Source: Chlorobium sp.
GTDB lineage: Bacteria > Bacteroidota > Chlorobiia > Chlorobiales > Chlorobiaceae
Assembly: GCA_005862225.1 (NCBI GenBank)
Contig: SZXV01000003.1
Coordinates: 124,001 to 188,000 of the forward strand
Reading direction: 5' to 3'
DNA: 64,000 nt
Below are positions 54,239-63,934 of this stretch, in pieces; position 1 is the first letter of the stretch; each line of letters starts with the position of its first letter. The translations under genes were made by a program, and so were the position numbers. Under the pieces are notes generated by a model. The model saw nothing but the letters and a program-made list of their open reading frames with translations. It did no database searches and was not told the DNA's origin.

Positions 54239-55675
54239 CTACATGTTCAGCGCCCGTTTTTCAATGGCGAGTGCGGCTTCCCGCATTACTTCCGAAAGAC
54301 TTGGGTGTGGATGACAGGTACGGGCAATATCTTCGGATGATGCACGGAACTCCATGGCAAGAGCCCCCTCTGCAATCAGGTCAGAAGCGCTGGCTCCGAT
54401 AATGTGCACTCCAAGAATTTCATCAGAAGTGGCATCGGCAAGCATTTTGATAAAACCTTCACTGTCTCCAAGACCAAGAGCACGACCGTTGGCAGCAAAT
54501 GGAAACTGTCCGACTTTATACTCGCGGCCTTCTGAGCGAAGCTGTTGCTCAGTTTTTCCAACCCATGCGATTTCCGGGGTGGTATAGATCACCCAGGGCA
54601 TACTGTTATAGTCGAGGTGTGGTTTCTGGCCGGCAAGCTGTTCAGCGACCAGAACACCCTCATCTTCTGCCTTGTGTGCAAGCATTGGGCCACGGACAAC
54701 ATCTCCAATGGCATAAACGCCGGCGGCTGCGGTGGCGCAATGATCATTGACCGGAATAAAGCCCCGTTCATCTGGCTGAAGGCCTATAGCCTCAAGGTTA
54801 AGTTGTTCGGTGTTCGGAATGCGCCCAACAGAGACAATCAATTTATCGCATTCAAGGGTATGTTCTGATCCCTGGTCGTCTGTATAGGCTATGCTGACAC
54901 CATTTTCTTTCAGTTTTGCCTGGCCGATTCTCACTCCAAGCTTGATGTGCAGCCCCTGCTTTAAAAAGAGCTTTGAAGCTTCTCGTGAAATACTCTCATC
55001 GGCGGCGCCAAGGAACGAAGGCATGACTTCAAGGATGGTAACCTCTGCGCCGAGTCTGCGCCATACGGATCCTACTTCAAGTCCTATGACCCCTGCGCCG
55101 ATGACTCCCAGTTTTTTCGGCGCTTCTGTAAATTTCAGTGCGCCTTCATTATCGCAAATGGTAACGTTATCGACCTGGACGTTGGGAATATGACGGGCTT
55201 TTGACCCTGTAGCGATAATCACCTTCTGTGCCACAACCTCCTCGCTGCCATCTTTTCCGCTGATGATGATTCGATAGCCAGCGTCGGTTTTTCCGGCAAA
55301 GGAGCCTCTGCCTTTCAAAAGAGTGATCTTGTTTTTGCGGAAAAGAAATTTGACACCTGCGGTCATTTTGGTGACAATGGCTTCCTTTCTCTTTTGCATC
55401 TTGGCGACATCAATGCTTATGCAGGATGTGCTGATTCCATGATCAGGAAGGTGAAGTACAGCTTTTTCGTATGCTTCCGATGAAGCGACAAGTGCTTTGA
55501 GTGGAATACATCCTGCATTGAGACAGGTGCCGCCAAGCCTTGGTTCCCCTGCCGGATCGTCGTAGGCGCTGAACTCGCAGCAGGCCACTGAAAAGCCAAG
55601 CTGTGCCGCACGGATTGCTGCGATATATCCGCCGGGGCCTGCGCCGATAACAAGAACGTCAAATTGTTTGTTCAT
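54239..55675 (-). CDS. lpdA: Dihydrolipoyl dehydrogenase (E3)
   Basis: Flavoenzyme that reoxidises lipoyl groups of 2-oxoacid dehydrogenase complexes with NAD+. 478 residues with FAD motif IGAGPGGYIAAIRAAQLG, redox disulfide GGTCLNAGCIP (two Cys five apart), NAD motif GVIGAGVIGLEVGSVWRRLG and the C-terminal catalytic HPHPSLSE. Directly after sucA-sucB on one strand with 15 bp between, so it is the E3 of the 2-oxoglutarate dehydrogenase complex. Confidence 0.95.
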   Translation of the reverse strand: MNKQFDVLVIGAGPGGYIAAIRAAQLGFSVACCEFSAYDDPAGEPRLGGTCLNAGCIPLKALVASSEAYEKAVLHLPDHGISTSCISIDVAKMQKRKEAIVTKMTAGVKFLFRKNKITLLKGRGSFAGKTDAGYRIIISGKDGSEEVVAQKVIIATGSKARHIPNVQVDNVTICDNEGALKFTEAPKKLGVIGAGVIGLEVGSVWRRLGAEVTILEVMPSFLGAADESISREASKLFLKQGLHIKLGVRIGQAKLKENGVSIAYTDDQGSEHTLECDKLIVSVGRIPNTEQLNLEAIGLQPDERGFIPVNDHCATAAAGVYAIGDVVRGPMLAHKAEDEGVLVAEQLAGQKPHLDYNSMPWVIYTTPEIAWVGKTEQQLRSEGREYKVGQFPFAANGRALGLGDSEGFIKMLADATSDEILGVHIIGASASDLIAEGALAMEFRASSEDIARTCHPHPSLSEVMREAALAIEKRALNM

Positions 55676-55690
55676 GGTAGAGTTTCTCTT

Positions 55691-56929
55691 TTAAAGATCA
55701 AGTAACAGACGCGCAGGATCTTCCAGTGCGTCCTTGATTGCAACAAGACCAAGTACAGCCTCTTTGCCGTCGATGATCCGATGGTCATAAGACATTGCAA
55801 GATAGTTCATCGGTCGTATGACGATCTGGCCGTTTTCAACAATCGGTCTCTCCTTGGTCGCATGGATACCAAGAATTGCGGACTGCGGCGGGTTGATGAT
55901 CGGTGTTGAAAGCATCGAACCGAAAACGCCTCCGTTGGAAATGGAGAAGGTGCCACCAGTCAGATCTTCAAGAGAGAGAGAACCCAGTTTCGCCTTCGTG
56001 GAATAGTCAGCAATTTTGCGTTCAATGTCTGCAATTGTCATCTGGTCGACATTTCGCAGGATAGGCACAACAAGGCCTCTCGGTGAACTGACGGCAATAC
56101 CGATATCGAAATAACCATGATAGATGATATCCTTTCCTTCAACAGAGGCGTTCAGGACAGGATATTTGCGCAGGGCGTGGACTGTCGCCTTGACAAAGAA
56201 GGACATAAAGCCGAGTTTGACGCCATGCTCTTTTTCAAAAGCAACTTTATAGCGGTTGCGCAGTTCAATAACAGCATGCATGTCAACCTCATTAAAGGTC
56301 GAAAGAATAGCATTTGAGGACTGCGACTGAAGGAGCCTTTCGGCAATGCGAGCCCTGAGCCGGGTCATGGGGACACGCTGTTCCGGGCGCTCTGTCATAA
56401 TCGGAGGCTCAAGGTGTGCTTCAACAGGTTTGAGTTTCGGCGCGGGAGGCGCAGGGAGAGTTGCTGGTTCGGCTCCAGCCGCAATGGCCTTGATGACATC
56501 ACTTTTTGTAACTCTTCCGTCTCTGCCGGTTCCCTCTACCTGTGACATGGTTAGTCCGGTTTCCGCCATTAATTTCGCAGCCGCAGGCATCGAAATTCTT
56601 TTTTCTGATGTTGGCGCTGCCGTTTGCGGGTCGGGTTCGACTTTTTTCAGATCAGTCTCAGATGCTGGAGCTGCTGACGATTGCTTTCCTTCGCTGTCGA
56701 TGCGAGCCAGTATCTGATTGGGAACAACGGTGCCACCATTACCGACAAGAATTTCAAAGATAATACCTGCTGAAGGTGAAGGGACATCAAAAACAACTTT
56801 GTCAGTTTCAATCTCAAAGAGAATTTCGTCTTCAGCAACAGCATCTCCCGGAGACTTTTTCCAGTTCAGGAGAGTTGCTTCAGCAACAGATTCCGACAAC
56901 TGGGATATGGTGACATCAATGATTGCCAT
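55691..56929 (-). CDS. sucB: 2-oxoglutarate dehydrogenase E2 (dihydrolipoyl succinyltransferase)
   Basis: 412 residues in three parts: lipoyl domain with [17 protein letters not shown] (lipoyl lysine near 43), Pro/Ala-rich linker and peripheral-subunit-binding domain ([31 protein letters not shown]), and catalytic domain ending [13 protein letters not shown] with the active His and Asp. Order E1-E2-E3 and the [15 protein letters not shown]-type E2o sequence support succinyl rather than acetyl transfer. Confidence 0.94.
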   Translation of the reverse strand: MAIIDVTISQLSESVAEATLLNWKKSPGDAVAEDEILFEIETDKVVFDVPSPSAGIIFEILVGNGGTVVPNQILARIDSEGKQSSAAPASETDLKKVEPDPQTAAPTSEKRISMPAAAKLMAETGLTMSQVEGTGRDGRVTKSDVIKAIAAGAEPATLPAPPAPKLKPVEAHLEPPIMTERPEQRVPMTRLRARIAERLLQSQSSNAILSTFNEVDMHAVIELRNRYKVAFEKEHGVKLGFMSFFVKATVHALRKYPVLNASVEGKDIIYHGYFDIGIAVSSPRGLVVPILRNVDQMTIADIERKIADYSTKAKLGSLSLEDLTGGTFSISNGGVFGSMLSTPIINPPQSAILGIHATKERPIVENGQIVIRPMNYLAMSYDHRIIDGKEAVLGLVAIKDALEDPARLLLDL

Positions 56930-56938
56930 TCGTGGATA

Positions 56939-59770
56939 TTATTTGTTGAAAAAAACACTGAACTCACCAAACGCCTGATCAAGCAAAGCTTTTTGCTGGA
57001 CGGCATGTATTGCGGCATAACCACAAGCGGTGGATGCTGAAGCGAGACGTCCGGCATATCCGAACTGCTGACCCGGAGTCATTGCTTTCATGATATAGTG
57101 CTGGAGAAAACGCCAATACCCCTGATTTTTTGGCTCATCCTGGCACCAGACAATATCCTTCAGTTGAGGATACCGTCCAAGTTCAGCGCCAAATTCCTCA
57201 AGCGGGAATGGATAGAGCTGTTCAATACGGATAATGGCGACATCTTCGGCGGTGTTTTCACGTCTGCGGTTGACAAGATCATAATACACTTTGCCGGAGC
57301 AGGCAATAAGTCTCTTTACTTTAGCAGGATTTGTCTCCGGATCGCTGATAATGTTCTGGAAATTTCCCGTGGCGAGTTCATCAAGTGCAGAGACAGCCTC
57401 TTTGTTGCGGAGCAATGATTTTGGCGTCAGAATCACCAGAGGCTTGCGGATCATGGTGGTCATCTGGCGTCGTAAAATATGAAAAATCTGGGCGGGGTTA
57501 CTTGGTTGACACACCTGGATGTTGTTTTCGGCGCAAAGCTGTAAAAAGCGCTCCGGTCGGGCGGAAGAGTGTTCTGGCCCCTGTCCTTCGTAACCGTGAG
57601 GCAACATGAGTGTCAGGCCTGATGCCAGTCCCCATTTTACCTCGCCAGAGGTGATGAACTGATCAATTAAGACCTGTGCTCCGTTGGCAAAATCTCCAAA
57701 CTGTGCTTCCCAGATCACTAAGGTGTCAGGAGCAGAGATGGAGTACCCGTATTCAAATCCCAGGACAGCCTCTTCGGAAAGAACGGAGTCGATAACGGTA
57801 TAGGGTGCCTGGTTATCGGCAATATTCTGCAGAGGTATATAGGTGCCGGAGTCCCATTTTTCGCGGTTCTGGTCGTGCAGTACGGCATGGCGATGCGAGA
57901 ATGTTGCCCTGCCGCTGTCCTGGCCGGTAATGCGTATCGAGTAGCCGCCCGCAAGCAGCGAGGCGAACGCCAGATGTTCGCCCATACCCCAGTCGAGCGG
58001 TTGTTTGCCAAGGCCCATATTTGCACGATCCTTGATAACCTTTTCGACCAGCGGGTGAAGTTTGAATCCTTCAGGGATGGAGGTGATTTTTTCTGAAAGC
58101 CGTTTGAGTTCAGCAATTGGAACTCCAGTTTCGGAAGCTTCCTGGCGGCCGGAAGCGGGTTCGGCAGTAAAGATGGTTTTATTGACAAGTATGGGATTTG
58201 CGGTGTACTTGCCTTCATCAAGATCCTTGCGGAACTGCTGGCTGAGCTTTGTGGCATACTCCTCTCCAATAACACCCTGCGATTCAAGCCTCTCGGCAAA
58301 AAGCTTGCGGGTGCCGGGGTGCTTGTCTATCTTTTTGTACATCAGCGGCTGAGTCATGGCCGGTGTATCCTGCTCATTATGGCCAAGCTTGCGGAAACAG
58401 ATAATATCAATCACCACATCGCGCTTGAATGCCTGCCGGTAATCAAGTGCCATCTGTGTTGCCAGTACGACGGATTCAGGATCGTCGCCATTGACGTGCA
58501 GCACCGGAGCTTCAATCATCTTGACCACATCGGTGCAGTATGTTGTTGAACGGCTGTCGCGGGGATCGGAAGTGGTGAAGCCGATCTGGTTGTTGATGAC
58601 AATATGGACAGTGCCTCCTGTGCCATATCCCCTTGTCAGTGCGAGGTTCAGGGTCTCCATAATAACGCCCTGTCCTGCAAATGCGGCATCACCATGAACA
58701 AGGATCGGCAGCACTTGTGAGCCATCCCTGTCGCTTCGTCTTACCTGGCGGGCTTTAACTGCTCCCTCTACGACTGGATTGACAATTTCAAGATGCGATG
58801 GGTTGAAAGCCAGTGAGAGATTAACCGGCCCGCCAGGGGTGGAGATGTCGCTCGTAAATCCCTGGTGGTATTTTACATCGCCGGATGGAAGATCAGCGGC
58901 ATGTTTGCCCTCGAATTCCGCAAAAAGGTCTAATGGATTTTTGCCCATGATATTGACCAGCACATTCAGTCGTCCCCTGTGGGCCATGCCGATGACAATT
59001 TCCTGAACCCCGGCTTTGCCTGCACGCTGAATCAGTTCATCAATGGAGGCAATAAAGCTTTCCCCGCCTTCAAGAGAAAACCGTTTCTGTCCGATAAAGC
59101 GGGTATGCAGATAGCGCTCAAATCCTTCAGCAGCAGTTAAGCGTTCAAGAATGTGCTTTTTCTTCTCGGGAGTAAAATCAGGTTTTGAACGAATTGTCTC
59201 TAACTTTGCCTGCCACCACCGTTTTTCGGTCTGGTCAGTGATATACATGAACTCAATTCCAAGAGTCCCGCAATAAGTCTCGCGCAGATTCTGGAGTACT
59301 TCACGCAATGGCATGCTCTCCTGTCCGAAATAGGTATTGCTTGTATTAAAAACAATATCCATGTCGGTTTCAGTGAAACCATAAAAAGATGGTTCGAGAT
59401 CGGGAAGAGCTGGCCTTTCCTGACGTTTCAGAGGGTCAAGATCGGCCCATCGTGAACCGATGTTGCGATAGGCGGCAATCAGTTTTTGTACTGATACCCT
59501 TTTACGTCCCAGATCGGCATCAGGATTTGCTATGACACGGCAGATTGGTCCAAGGCGGGCTCTTTCAACAAACGATGCCTGGACGGGGGAGTGTGCAATA
59601 TCCCGGGCATCGGTACTGTTTGCGCCCGGCATATTCTGCATGGCGTCAAAGTACGCACGCCACTTCTCGGAAACAGAGCCCGGATTGTCGAGATAGGCTT
59701 CATAAAGATCTTCGATATAGGGGGCATTTCCCCCGAAAAGATAGGAGCTGCTGCTATACTGCTGCATCAT
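56939..59770 (-). CDS. sucA: 2-oxoglutarate dehydrogenase E1 component
   Basis: Thiamine-diphosphate enzyme that decarboxylates 2-oxoglutarate. 943 residues, near the usual length. N-terminal YIEDLYEAYLDNPGSVSEKW, then GMAHRGRLNVLVNIMGK, HGDAAFAGQGVIMETLNL, IVINNQIGFTT, HVNGDDPE (ThDP/Mg), and the C-terminal WCQDEPKNQGYWRFL, all typical. Ten bases separate it from sucB. The 450 bp upstream to the divergent neighbour would hold its promoter. Confidence 0.96.
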   Translation of the reverse strand: MMQQYSSSSYLFGGNAPYIEDLYEAYLDNPGSVSEKWRAYFDAMQNMPGANSTDARDIAHSPVQASFVERARLGPICRVIANPDADLGRKRVSVQKLIAAYRNIGSRWADLDPLKRQERPALPDLEPSFYGFTETDMDIVFNTSNTYFGQESMPLREVLQNLRETYCGTLGIEFMYITDQTEKRWWQAKLETIRSKPDFTPEKKKHILERLTAAEGFERYLHTRFIGQKRFSLEGGESFIASIDELIQRAGKAGVQEIVIGMAHRGRLNVLVNIMGKNPLDLFAEFEGKHAADLPSGDVKYHQGFTSDISTPGGPVNLSLAFNPSHLEIVNPVVEGAVKARQVRRSDRDGSQVLPILVHGDAAFAGQGVIMETLNLALTRGYGTGGTVHIVINNQIGFTTSDPRDSRSTTYCTDVVKMIEAPVLHVNGDDPESVVLATQMALDYRQAFKRDVVIDIICFRKLGHNEQDTPAMTQPLMYKKIDKHPGTRKLFAERLESQGVIGEEYATKLSQQFRKDLDEGKYTANPILVNKTIFTAEPASGRQEASETGVPIAELKRLSEKITSIPEGFKLHPLVEKVIKDRANMGLGKQPLDWGMGEHLAFASLLAGGYSIRITGQDSGRATFSHRHAVLHDQNREKWDSGTYIPLQNIADNQAPYTVIDSVLSEEAVLGFEYGYSISAPDTLVIWEAQFGDFANGAQVLIDQFITSGEVKWGLASGLTLMLPHGYEGQGPEHSSARPERFLQLCAENNIQVCQPSNPAQIFHILRRQMTTMIRKPLVILTPKSLLRNKEAVSALDELATGNFQNIISDPETNPAKVKRLIACSGKVYYDLVNRRRENTAEDVAIIRIEQLYPFPLEEFGAELGRYPQLKDIVWCQDEPKNQGYWRFLQHYIMKAMTPGQQFGYAGRLASASTACGYAAIHAVQQKALLDQAFGEFSVFFNK

Positions 59771-60223
59771 GGTGTGACGTGCTTATCTTCGAAAAATTTG
59801 TAACAGAGATTCCTTTTGGCAGGATTGTCAATAGGTGGTAACTGAGGAAATAACGTATTTTCTCCTCGTAAGAAGGGGTAATAGGGGAGTTGTTGTTGAC
59901 CCATTTTATAAAATTGATCACTATAAGTACAATACAAAACGAAGTATAAGCATCTCTTCGATTATTGTGAAGAAGTTAACGAAAATAAACCCCATAATAT
60001 GTAAATAATCTCTGTCTGGAGCAGGTGTCAGGCGTGACTGTGCTGTTATTGGTTAAGAATAATGCAGTCATTCAGTTCTGGGGGGGCATGAGTTGCGCAG
60101 TCACGGGAGCTTATGAAGTCGCTCGCAAACAAAAAGAAGAGCAGTGTAACTTTTATAAGATAAATGTATTATTTAGATTGTTATAAAAGTGTTGATCAAG
60201 TTATTAACTAAACGGGGTAAATC
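59771..60223. other. Divergent intergenic region between sucA and the 60.2 kb membrane protein
   Basis: About 450 bp, strongly AT-rich in the last 200 bp, with no reading frame or RNA gene I can support. Expected to contain both promoters. Confidence 0.5.
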
Positions 60224-60922
60224 ATGAAAACATTTTCTCGAGTTATTGCCGCTGGAATGCTTGCTCTGATGTTGATACTGCTTCCATCGATTGCATCAAC
60301 AGCCCCAACAACGGAAGTTCCTCCACCATCACCAAAAGAAACAACAGCCGTTTTACCTGTTCAGAAGCCAGTTGCGGATAGTGCTTCAGTGGCCAGTGTG
60401 GCACCAGTCAAGGCGACAGCGACACCAGCAGCATCAGAAGCTCCGGCAGATTCAACGTTGAAATCCACACAATGGAAGGCACCTGCCATGTGGGTTATTT
60501 ATACCGTTCTCGGAGTTATTCTTTTTGGTTCATTTATTGCAATGCTTTTTATTCGGTCAGCACTCAGCCACTCTGATTGGCTATTCGGTGATGCCTTGTC
60601 CGAGGAAGTGGAAGTCCATCTTGTCCTCAGGAAGCAGGACGGGAGTGAAGAAGTTAAGCTGGACCCCTCAGGTAACCCTGTTGCTGTCAAGGTGCTGCGT
60701 GCAAGCGTCAGTCGACTGATTGCGCTGATGGGGATGATCTCTATCCTGTTTTTATTTATGGGCTTCGGTATATTTATACTGTATTCGTTTGCAATATACG
60801 GACAGATGCCCTCCTCAACCGGCGATATCCTCAAGTTTCTGACCGGCGGATTAACCCTGTTTGCACCCTACGTCGTCAATAAATTTGCGTCAGTGTTTGA
60901 CCGACTCCCCAAGCTCCGGTAA
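60224..60922 (+). CDS. Unknown membrane protein with signal peptide and Ala/Pro-rich linker
   Basis: 232 residues. Signal peptide (MKTFSRVIAAGMLALMLILL, cleavage probably after STA near 27), an exported Pro/Ala/Thr/Val-rich linker to about residue 83, a membrane helix (MWVIYTVLGVILFGSFIAML), a soluble part (DALSEEVEVHLVLRKQDGSE), a second hydrophobic segment (LIALMGMISILFLFMGFGIF) and a third weak one (LKFLTGGLTLFAPYVV). GGGG-rich weak ribosome site. I do not recognise the family. Stands alone with a long AT-rich promoter region; a repeat element begins six bases after its stop. Confidence 0.75.
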   Translation: MKTFSRVIAAGMLALMLILLPSIASTAPTTEVPPPSPKETTAVLPVQKPVADSASVASVAPVKATATPAASEAPADSTLKSTQWKAPAMWVIYTVLGVILFGSFIAMLFIRSALSHSDWLFGDALSEEVEVHLVLRKQDGSEEVKLDPSGNPVAVKVLRASVSRLIALMGMISILFLFMGFGIFILYSFAIYGQMPSSTGDILKFLTGGLTLFAPYVVNKFASVFDRLPKLR

Positions 60923-60927
60923 GAAAA

Positions 60928-60950
60928 GGGGACGTAGGTGATATTGTGTA
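60928..60950 (-). repeat. Dispersed repeat, copy 2 (left end of inverted pair)
   Basis: 23 nt, reverse complement of bases at 61242-61264 and of the same sequence at 51714-51736. With copy 3 it forms terminal inverted repeats around a 290-bp core. Confidence 0.9.
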
Positions 60951-61186
60951 CTTCTGCAATCAACTACCCCGCAGCAGAGCTCCGGGGTATGGGTTCATGT
61001 CTAATAATTACTTTACGAAGGAGAGCTTCGAGGAATATGTCCTATAGCGATTTAACCTGAAGTCAAGTTTTGCTTTTTGTCGGCGAGCGTTGAATGATGA
61101 CTTTCTGTCTTTTTGCAAGTATCATCTTTCAGGATTGAATTCCTCTTAGCTTGCTGTCGAGTGTGTTAAGCCTCTTCTATAACCGG

Positions 61187-61209
61187 ATACCCCGCTGCTT
61201 GCGGCGGGG
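61187..61209. repeat. Palindromic repeat, copy B
   Basis: Identical over 23 nt to 24139-24161 (stem CCCCGCTGC/GCGGCGGGG). Here it lies inside the MITE-like element and lacks the T-rich tail seen in the other copy. Confidence 0.85.
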
Positions 61210-61238
61210 AGTGCCACTTTTGTTTTTGGGAAAACGGC

Positions 61239-61264
61239 AAATACACAATATCACCTACGTCCCC
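61239..61264 (+). repeat. Dispersed repeat, copy 3 (right end of inverted pair)
   Basis: 26 nt identical to 51711-51736, including the three-A start. It ends eight bases before the thiF stop codon region. Confidence 0.9.
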
Positions 61265-61272
61265 AAATGTTG

Positions 61273-62010
61273 TCAGGAGCAGAGGGGACAGCTTGTGTTG
61301 CGGGTGACAGGGATTTTGCGAATGTTCATTGAGAGAATATCGCAGGTGAGCAGGGTGTTGACGAGTGGGGTGCCGATGGAGAGGATGTGCTTGATGGCTT
61401 CGGTGGCCTGGATGGATCCGATAATTCCTGGTAATGCACCGAGAGGGCCTTTAGGGATGGTTGTAGCAGGAATTCCTTCTTCGTGGAAGAGGCAGTGGTA
61501 GCAGGTGGTCATACCGGGATGAACGGTCATGGTTTGCCCGTAAAACTCTCTGATTCCCGCATGGGAGTAAGGCTTTGCCGCGTTGTGGCAGGCTCTGGCG
61601 ATGAGGAATTTTGAATCGAAATTATCGGTGGCATCAATGACAAAGTCGTATGCTGCAAGAATGTTGGCTGCGTTGTCGGCCGCGATGCGGAAGGGGTAGA
61701 GCTTGAGTGTGATATCCGGATCAAGCCTGAGGAGTCGCTGCTCTGCAGAGGCTACCTTGAGTTCTCCGATAGCATCTGTGGTATGCAGAATCTGTCGCTG
61801 GAGGTTGCTCAAATCGACGACGTCGCTATCCATCAGTCCAATGGTGCCAATACCTGCTGCCGCCAGGTAAAATGAAGCGGGGGAGCCGAGTCCTCCGGCG
61901 CCGATGACCAGTACTTTTGCCTTGAGCAATTTCTCCTGTCCCTCTTCGCCGATCTCTTGCAAAGAGAGGTGACGGGCATATCGTTCACGCTGTTTGTCGT
62001 TCAGTGGCAT
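61273..62010 (-). CDS. thiF: ThiF/MoeB-family adenylyltransferase
   Basis: Activates the C-terminal glycine of ThiS by adenylation so that it can receive sulfur. 245 residues with IGAGGLGSPASFYLAAAG (ATP site), DSDVVDLSNLQRQILH, DATDNFDSKFLIARACH and zinc cysteine pairs (CYHC, CPLC). MoeB is closely related, but position after thiG-thiH points to ThiF. 44 bp after thiH. Confidence 0.9.
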   Translation of the reverse strand: MPLNDKQRERYARHLSLQEIGEEGQEKLLKAKVLVIGAGGLGSPASFYLAAAGIGTIGLMDSDVVDLSNLQRQILHTTDAIGELKVASAEQRLLRLDPDITLKLYPFRIAADNAANILAAYDFVIDATDNFDSKFLIARACHNAAKPYSHAGIREFYGQTMTVHPGMTTCYHCLFHEEGIPATTIPKGPLGALPGIIGSIQATEAIKHILSIGTPLVNTLLTCDILSMNIRKIPVTRNTSCPLCS

Positions 62011-62054
62011 GGCTTTGGTTCTGGAGTTATCAACAAGAATAACGGTCTCTTTTT

Positions 62055-63146
62055 TTAAGACTTGAGTGACAAAGAAGGCCCATTATAAACAGGCTCCCAG
62101 TTTTTGAAGATCGGCACAATGTTCTGGCTTCGCAGTGCGGCACAAAACTCTTTGGCGGTGCGGTCGTCACATATTTCAAACTGTCCCTGATCGCTATTTT
62201 CTTTTGTGGTTTTGTCAGTGGCCTCTTCATTGTCATAATATCCTCCAACAGTCGTCCGGCTTTCAATGCTCATTCTGGTAATTCCGAGGCCAGCCATTCC
62301 ATCACGGAACGTTGCGCTCTCTCTTGTTGAGAGCACCAGCTCAGTGTCGGGGAGAGCGATGCGAAAAGCAAAAATCATGCGGGCAAGAAGGTGGTCGTCA
62401 ACCGGGAAGGGTGACTCATAACCACCGGTTTGCGGCCTCATGCGCGGGAAGGAGAGAGACATGCCAGCGCGCCAGTAGGTGCGTCCGAGGTAACGGATGT
62501 GGCGATAGAGACTCATGGCATCTTCAACCGGATCAGACAACCCGAGTAATACTCCGAGCCCGACAGATTTTATTCCACCTTCAAGGGCGCGGGCAGGAGT
62601 CTCAAGGCGGTCAATAAAATCTTTTTTCGGTCCCCAGCGGTGCAGTGCTTCGTATCTTTCGCGGTTATAGGTTTCCTGATAGATGGTAATTCCGGTACAC
62701 CCGCAGTCAGCAAGAGTTTTGTATTCAGCAATACTCATGGGAAAAGCCTCAACCGAAACTTTCTGCATCTTTTCAGCAGCAATTGCAACGCTTCTTTGGA
62801 GATAATCAAAATCGGCAGCGGCAGTCCGTTCACCGGTGAGGAGAAGAATGTCGCTGATACCAAGTTTTTTCAATGCGTCAAGTTCGCGCCGGATATCGTC
62901 GGGTTCAAGACGACGACGAGGAGTTTTACGGTCGGAGGCAAAGCCGCAGTAGGCACACCCGCTTGAGCAGTAGTTCGAGAGATAGAGCGGAGCATAGAGC
63001 GTCATGGTGCGACCGAAACGGCGCATGGTGATTGCTCTTGATTCGGCAGCAAGCGCTTCAAGGGGACGGGTTGAAGCTGGCGACAGCAACGTGGCCAGTG
63101 TACCGGTTTCGCGATTGTCTGTAAGCCATTCCGGTAACGCTTGCAT
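62055..63146 (-). CDS. thiH: 2-iminoacetate synthase ThiH
   Basis: Radical SAM tyrosine lyase that provides dehydroglycine for the thiazole ring; the oxygen-sensitive alternative to ThiO. 363 residues; the 4Fe-4S cluster motif is C60-C64-C67 (NYCSSGCAYCGFAS), followed by GISDILLLTGE and the thiazole-specific C-terminal domain. The ATG overlaps the thiG stop by one base (TGATG). Confidence 0.95.
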   Translation of the reverse strand: MQALPEWLTDNRETGTLATLLSPASTRPLEALAAESRAITMRRFGRTMTLYAPLYLSNYCSSGCAYCGFASDRKTPRRRLEPDDIRRELDALKKLGISDILLLTGERTAAADFDYLQRSVAIAAEKMQKVSVEAFPMSIAEYKTLADCGCTGITIYQETYNRERYEALHRWGPKKDFIDRLETPARALEGGIKSVGLGVLLGLSDPVEDAMSLYRHIRYLGRTYWRAGMSLSFPRMRPQTGGYESPFPVDDHLLARMIFAFRIALPDTELVLSTRESATFRDGMAGLGITRMSIESRTTVGGYYDNEEATDKTTKENSDQGQFEICDDRTAKEFCAALRSQNIVPIFKNWEPVYNGPSLSLKS

Positions 63147-63919
63147 CAGAGTGTTCCCAGAAATGTGAGAGGGCTTGTTGCGACGGCTGAGCCACTTTTC
63201 TCCATAAGGCCGGCCCTGATTGCTTTTCTTCCTGCAACAACAGCTTCAGCGAAAGCCTCAGCCATTGCTGGAGGGTTCCCTGCCGCCGCCACAGCGCTGT
63301 TTACGAGCACTGCTGCGCATCCCATCTCCATAGCGTGGGCTGCTTCGGAGGGAGAGCGAAGTCCTGCATCGACAATAACCGGAATACCGCTTTCACGAAT
63401 GATAATGTTGAGCATCTCAGAGGTTGCCAGTCCTTGTCCGCTGCCGATTGCTGAGCCGAGCGGCATCACCGATGCGCAGCCAACCTCTTCCAGTCTTTTT
63501 GCGAGTACCGGGTCAGCGGCGATATAGGGCATGACCAGAAACCCCTCTTTTGCCAGAATCCGTGATGCCTCAAATGTTTCAATTGGGTCTGGCATCAGAT
63601 GTTGAGGATTTGGATGAATCTCAACCTTGATAAAAGGGCTTCCCGAGAGTTCACGGGCAATATGGGCTGCGCGAACAGCTTCGGCAGCGGTTGATGCGCC
63701 TGAAGTATTTGGCATGAGGGTGATGCCCTCAAGAGTCAAAAGAGGGCCGAAAAGATCATCTTCTGATTGTTCCCGGTTGAAGCGGCGAAGTGCTACGGTC
63801 ACGAGTTGAGCACCTGACGCCCGAACTGCGTCAAGCATAACCGTTGAGTTGCTGAATTTGCCTGTTCCAAGAATCAGTCGCGAGGAGAATGTATAAGAGC
63901 CAAGCTGCAATAAATCCAT
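63146..63919 (-). CDS. thiG: Thiazole synthase ThiG
   Basis: Condenses 1-deoxy-xylulose-5-phosphate, ThiS thiocarboxylate and dehydroglycine into the thiazole. 257 residues with [73 protein letters not shown] and [24 protein letters not shown] at 63919. It follows thiS by 15 bp. Confidence 0.96.
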   Translation of the reverse strand: MDLLQLGSYTFSSRLILGTGKFSNSTVMLDAVRASGAQLVTVALRRFNREQSEDDLFGPLLTLEGITLMPNTSGASTAAEAVRAAHIARELSGSPFIKVEIHPNPQHLMPDPIETFEASRILAKEGFLVMPYIAADPVLAKRLEEVGCASVMPLGSAIGSGQGLATSEMLNIIIRESGIPVIVDAGLRSPSEAAHAMEMGCAAVLVNSAVAAAGNPPAMAEAFAEAVVAGRKAIRAGLMEKSGSAVATSPLTFLGTL

Positions 63920-63934
63920 AAGTAAAGTAATCTG

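Larger units (their letters stand above)
60928..61264. mobile_element. MITE-like element with 23-bp terminal inverted repeats
   Basis: A 337-bp noncoding stretch bounded by perfect 23-bp inverted repeats. The core holds two more palindromes: a TACCCCG/CGGGGTA hairpin at 60965-60989 and the 23-nt palindrome shared with 24139-24161. No transposase is visible. Non-autonomous transposon or the remains of an IS are the simplest readings; target duplications are not obvious. Confidence 0.5.
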
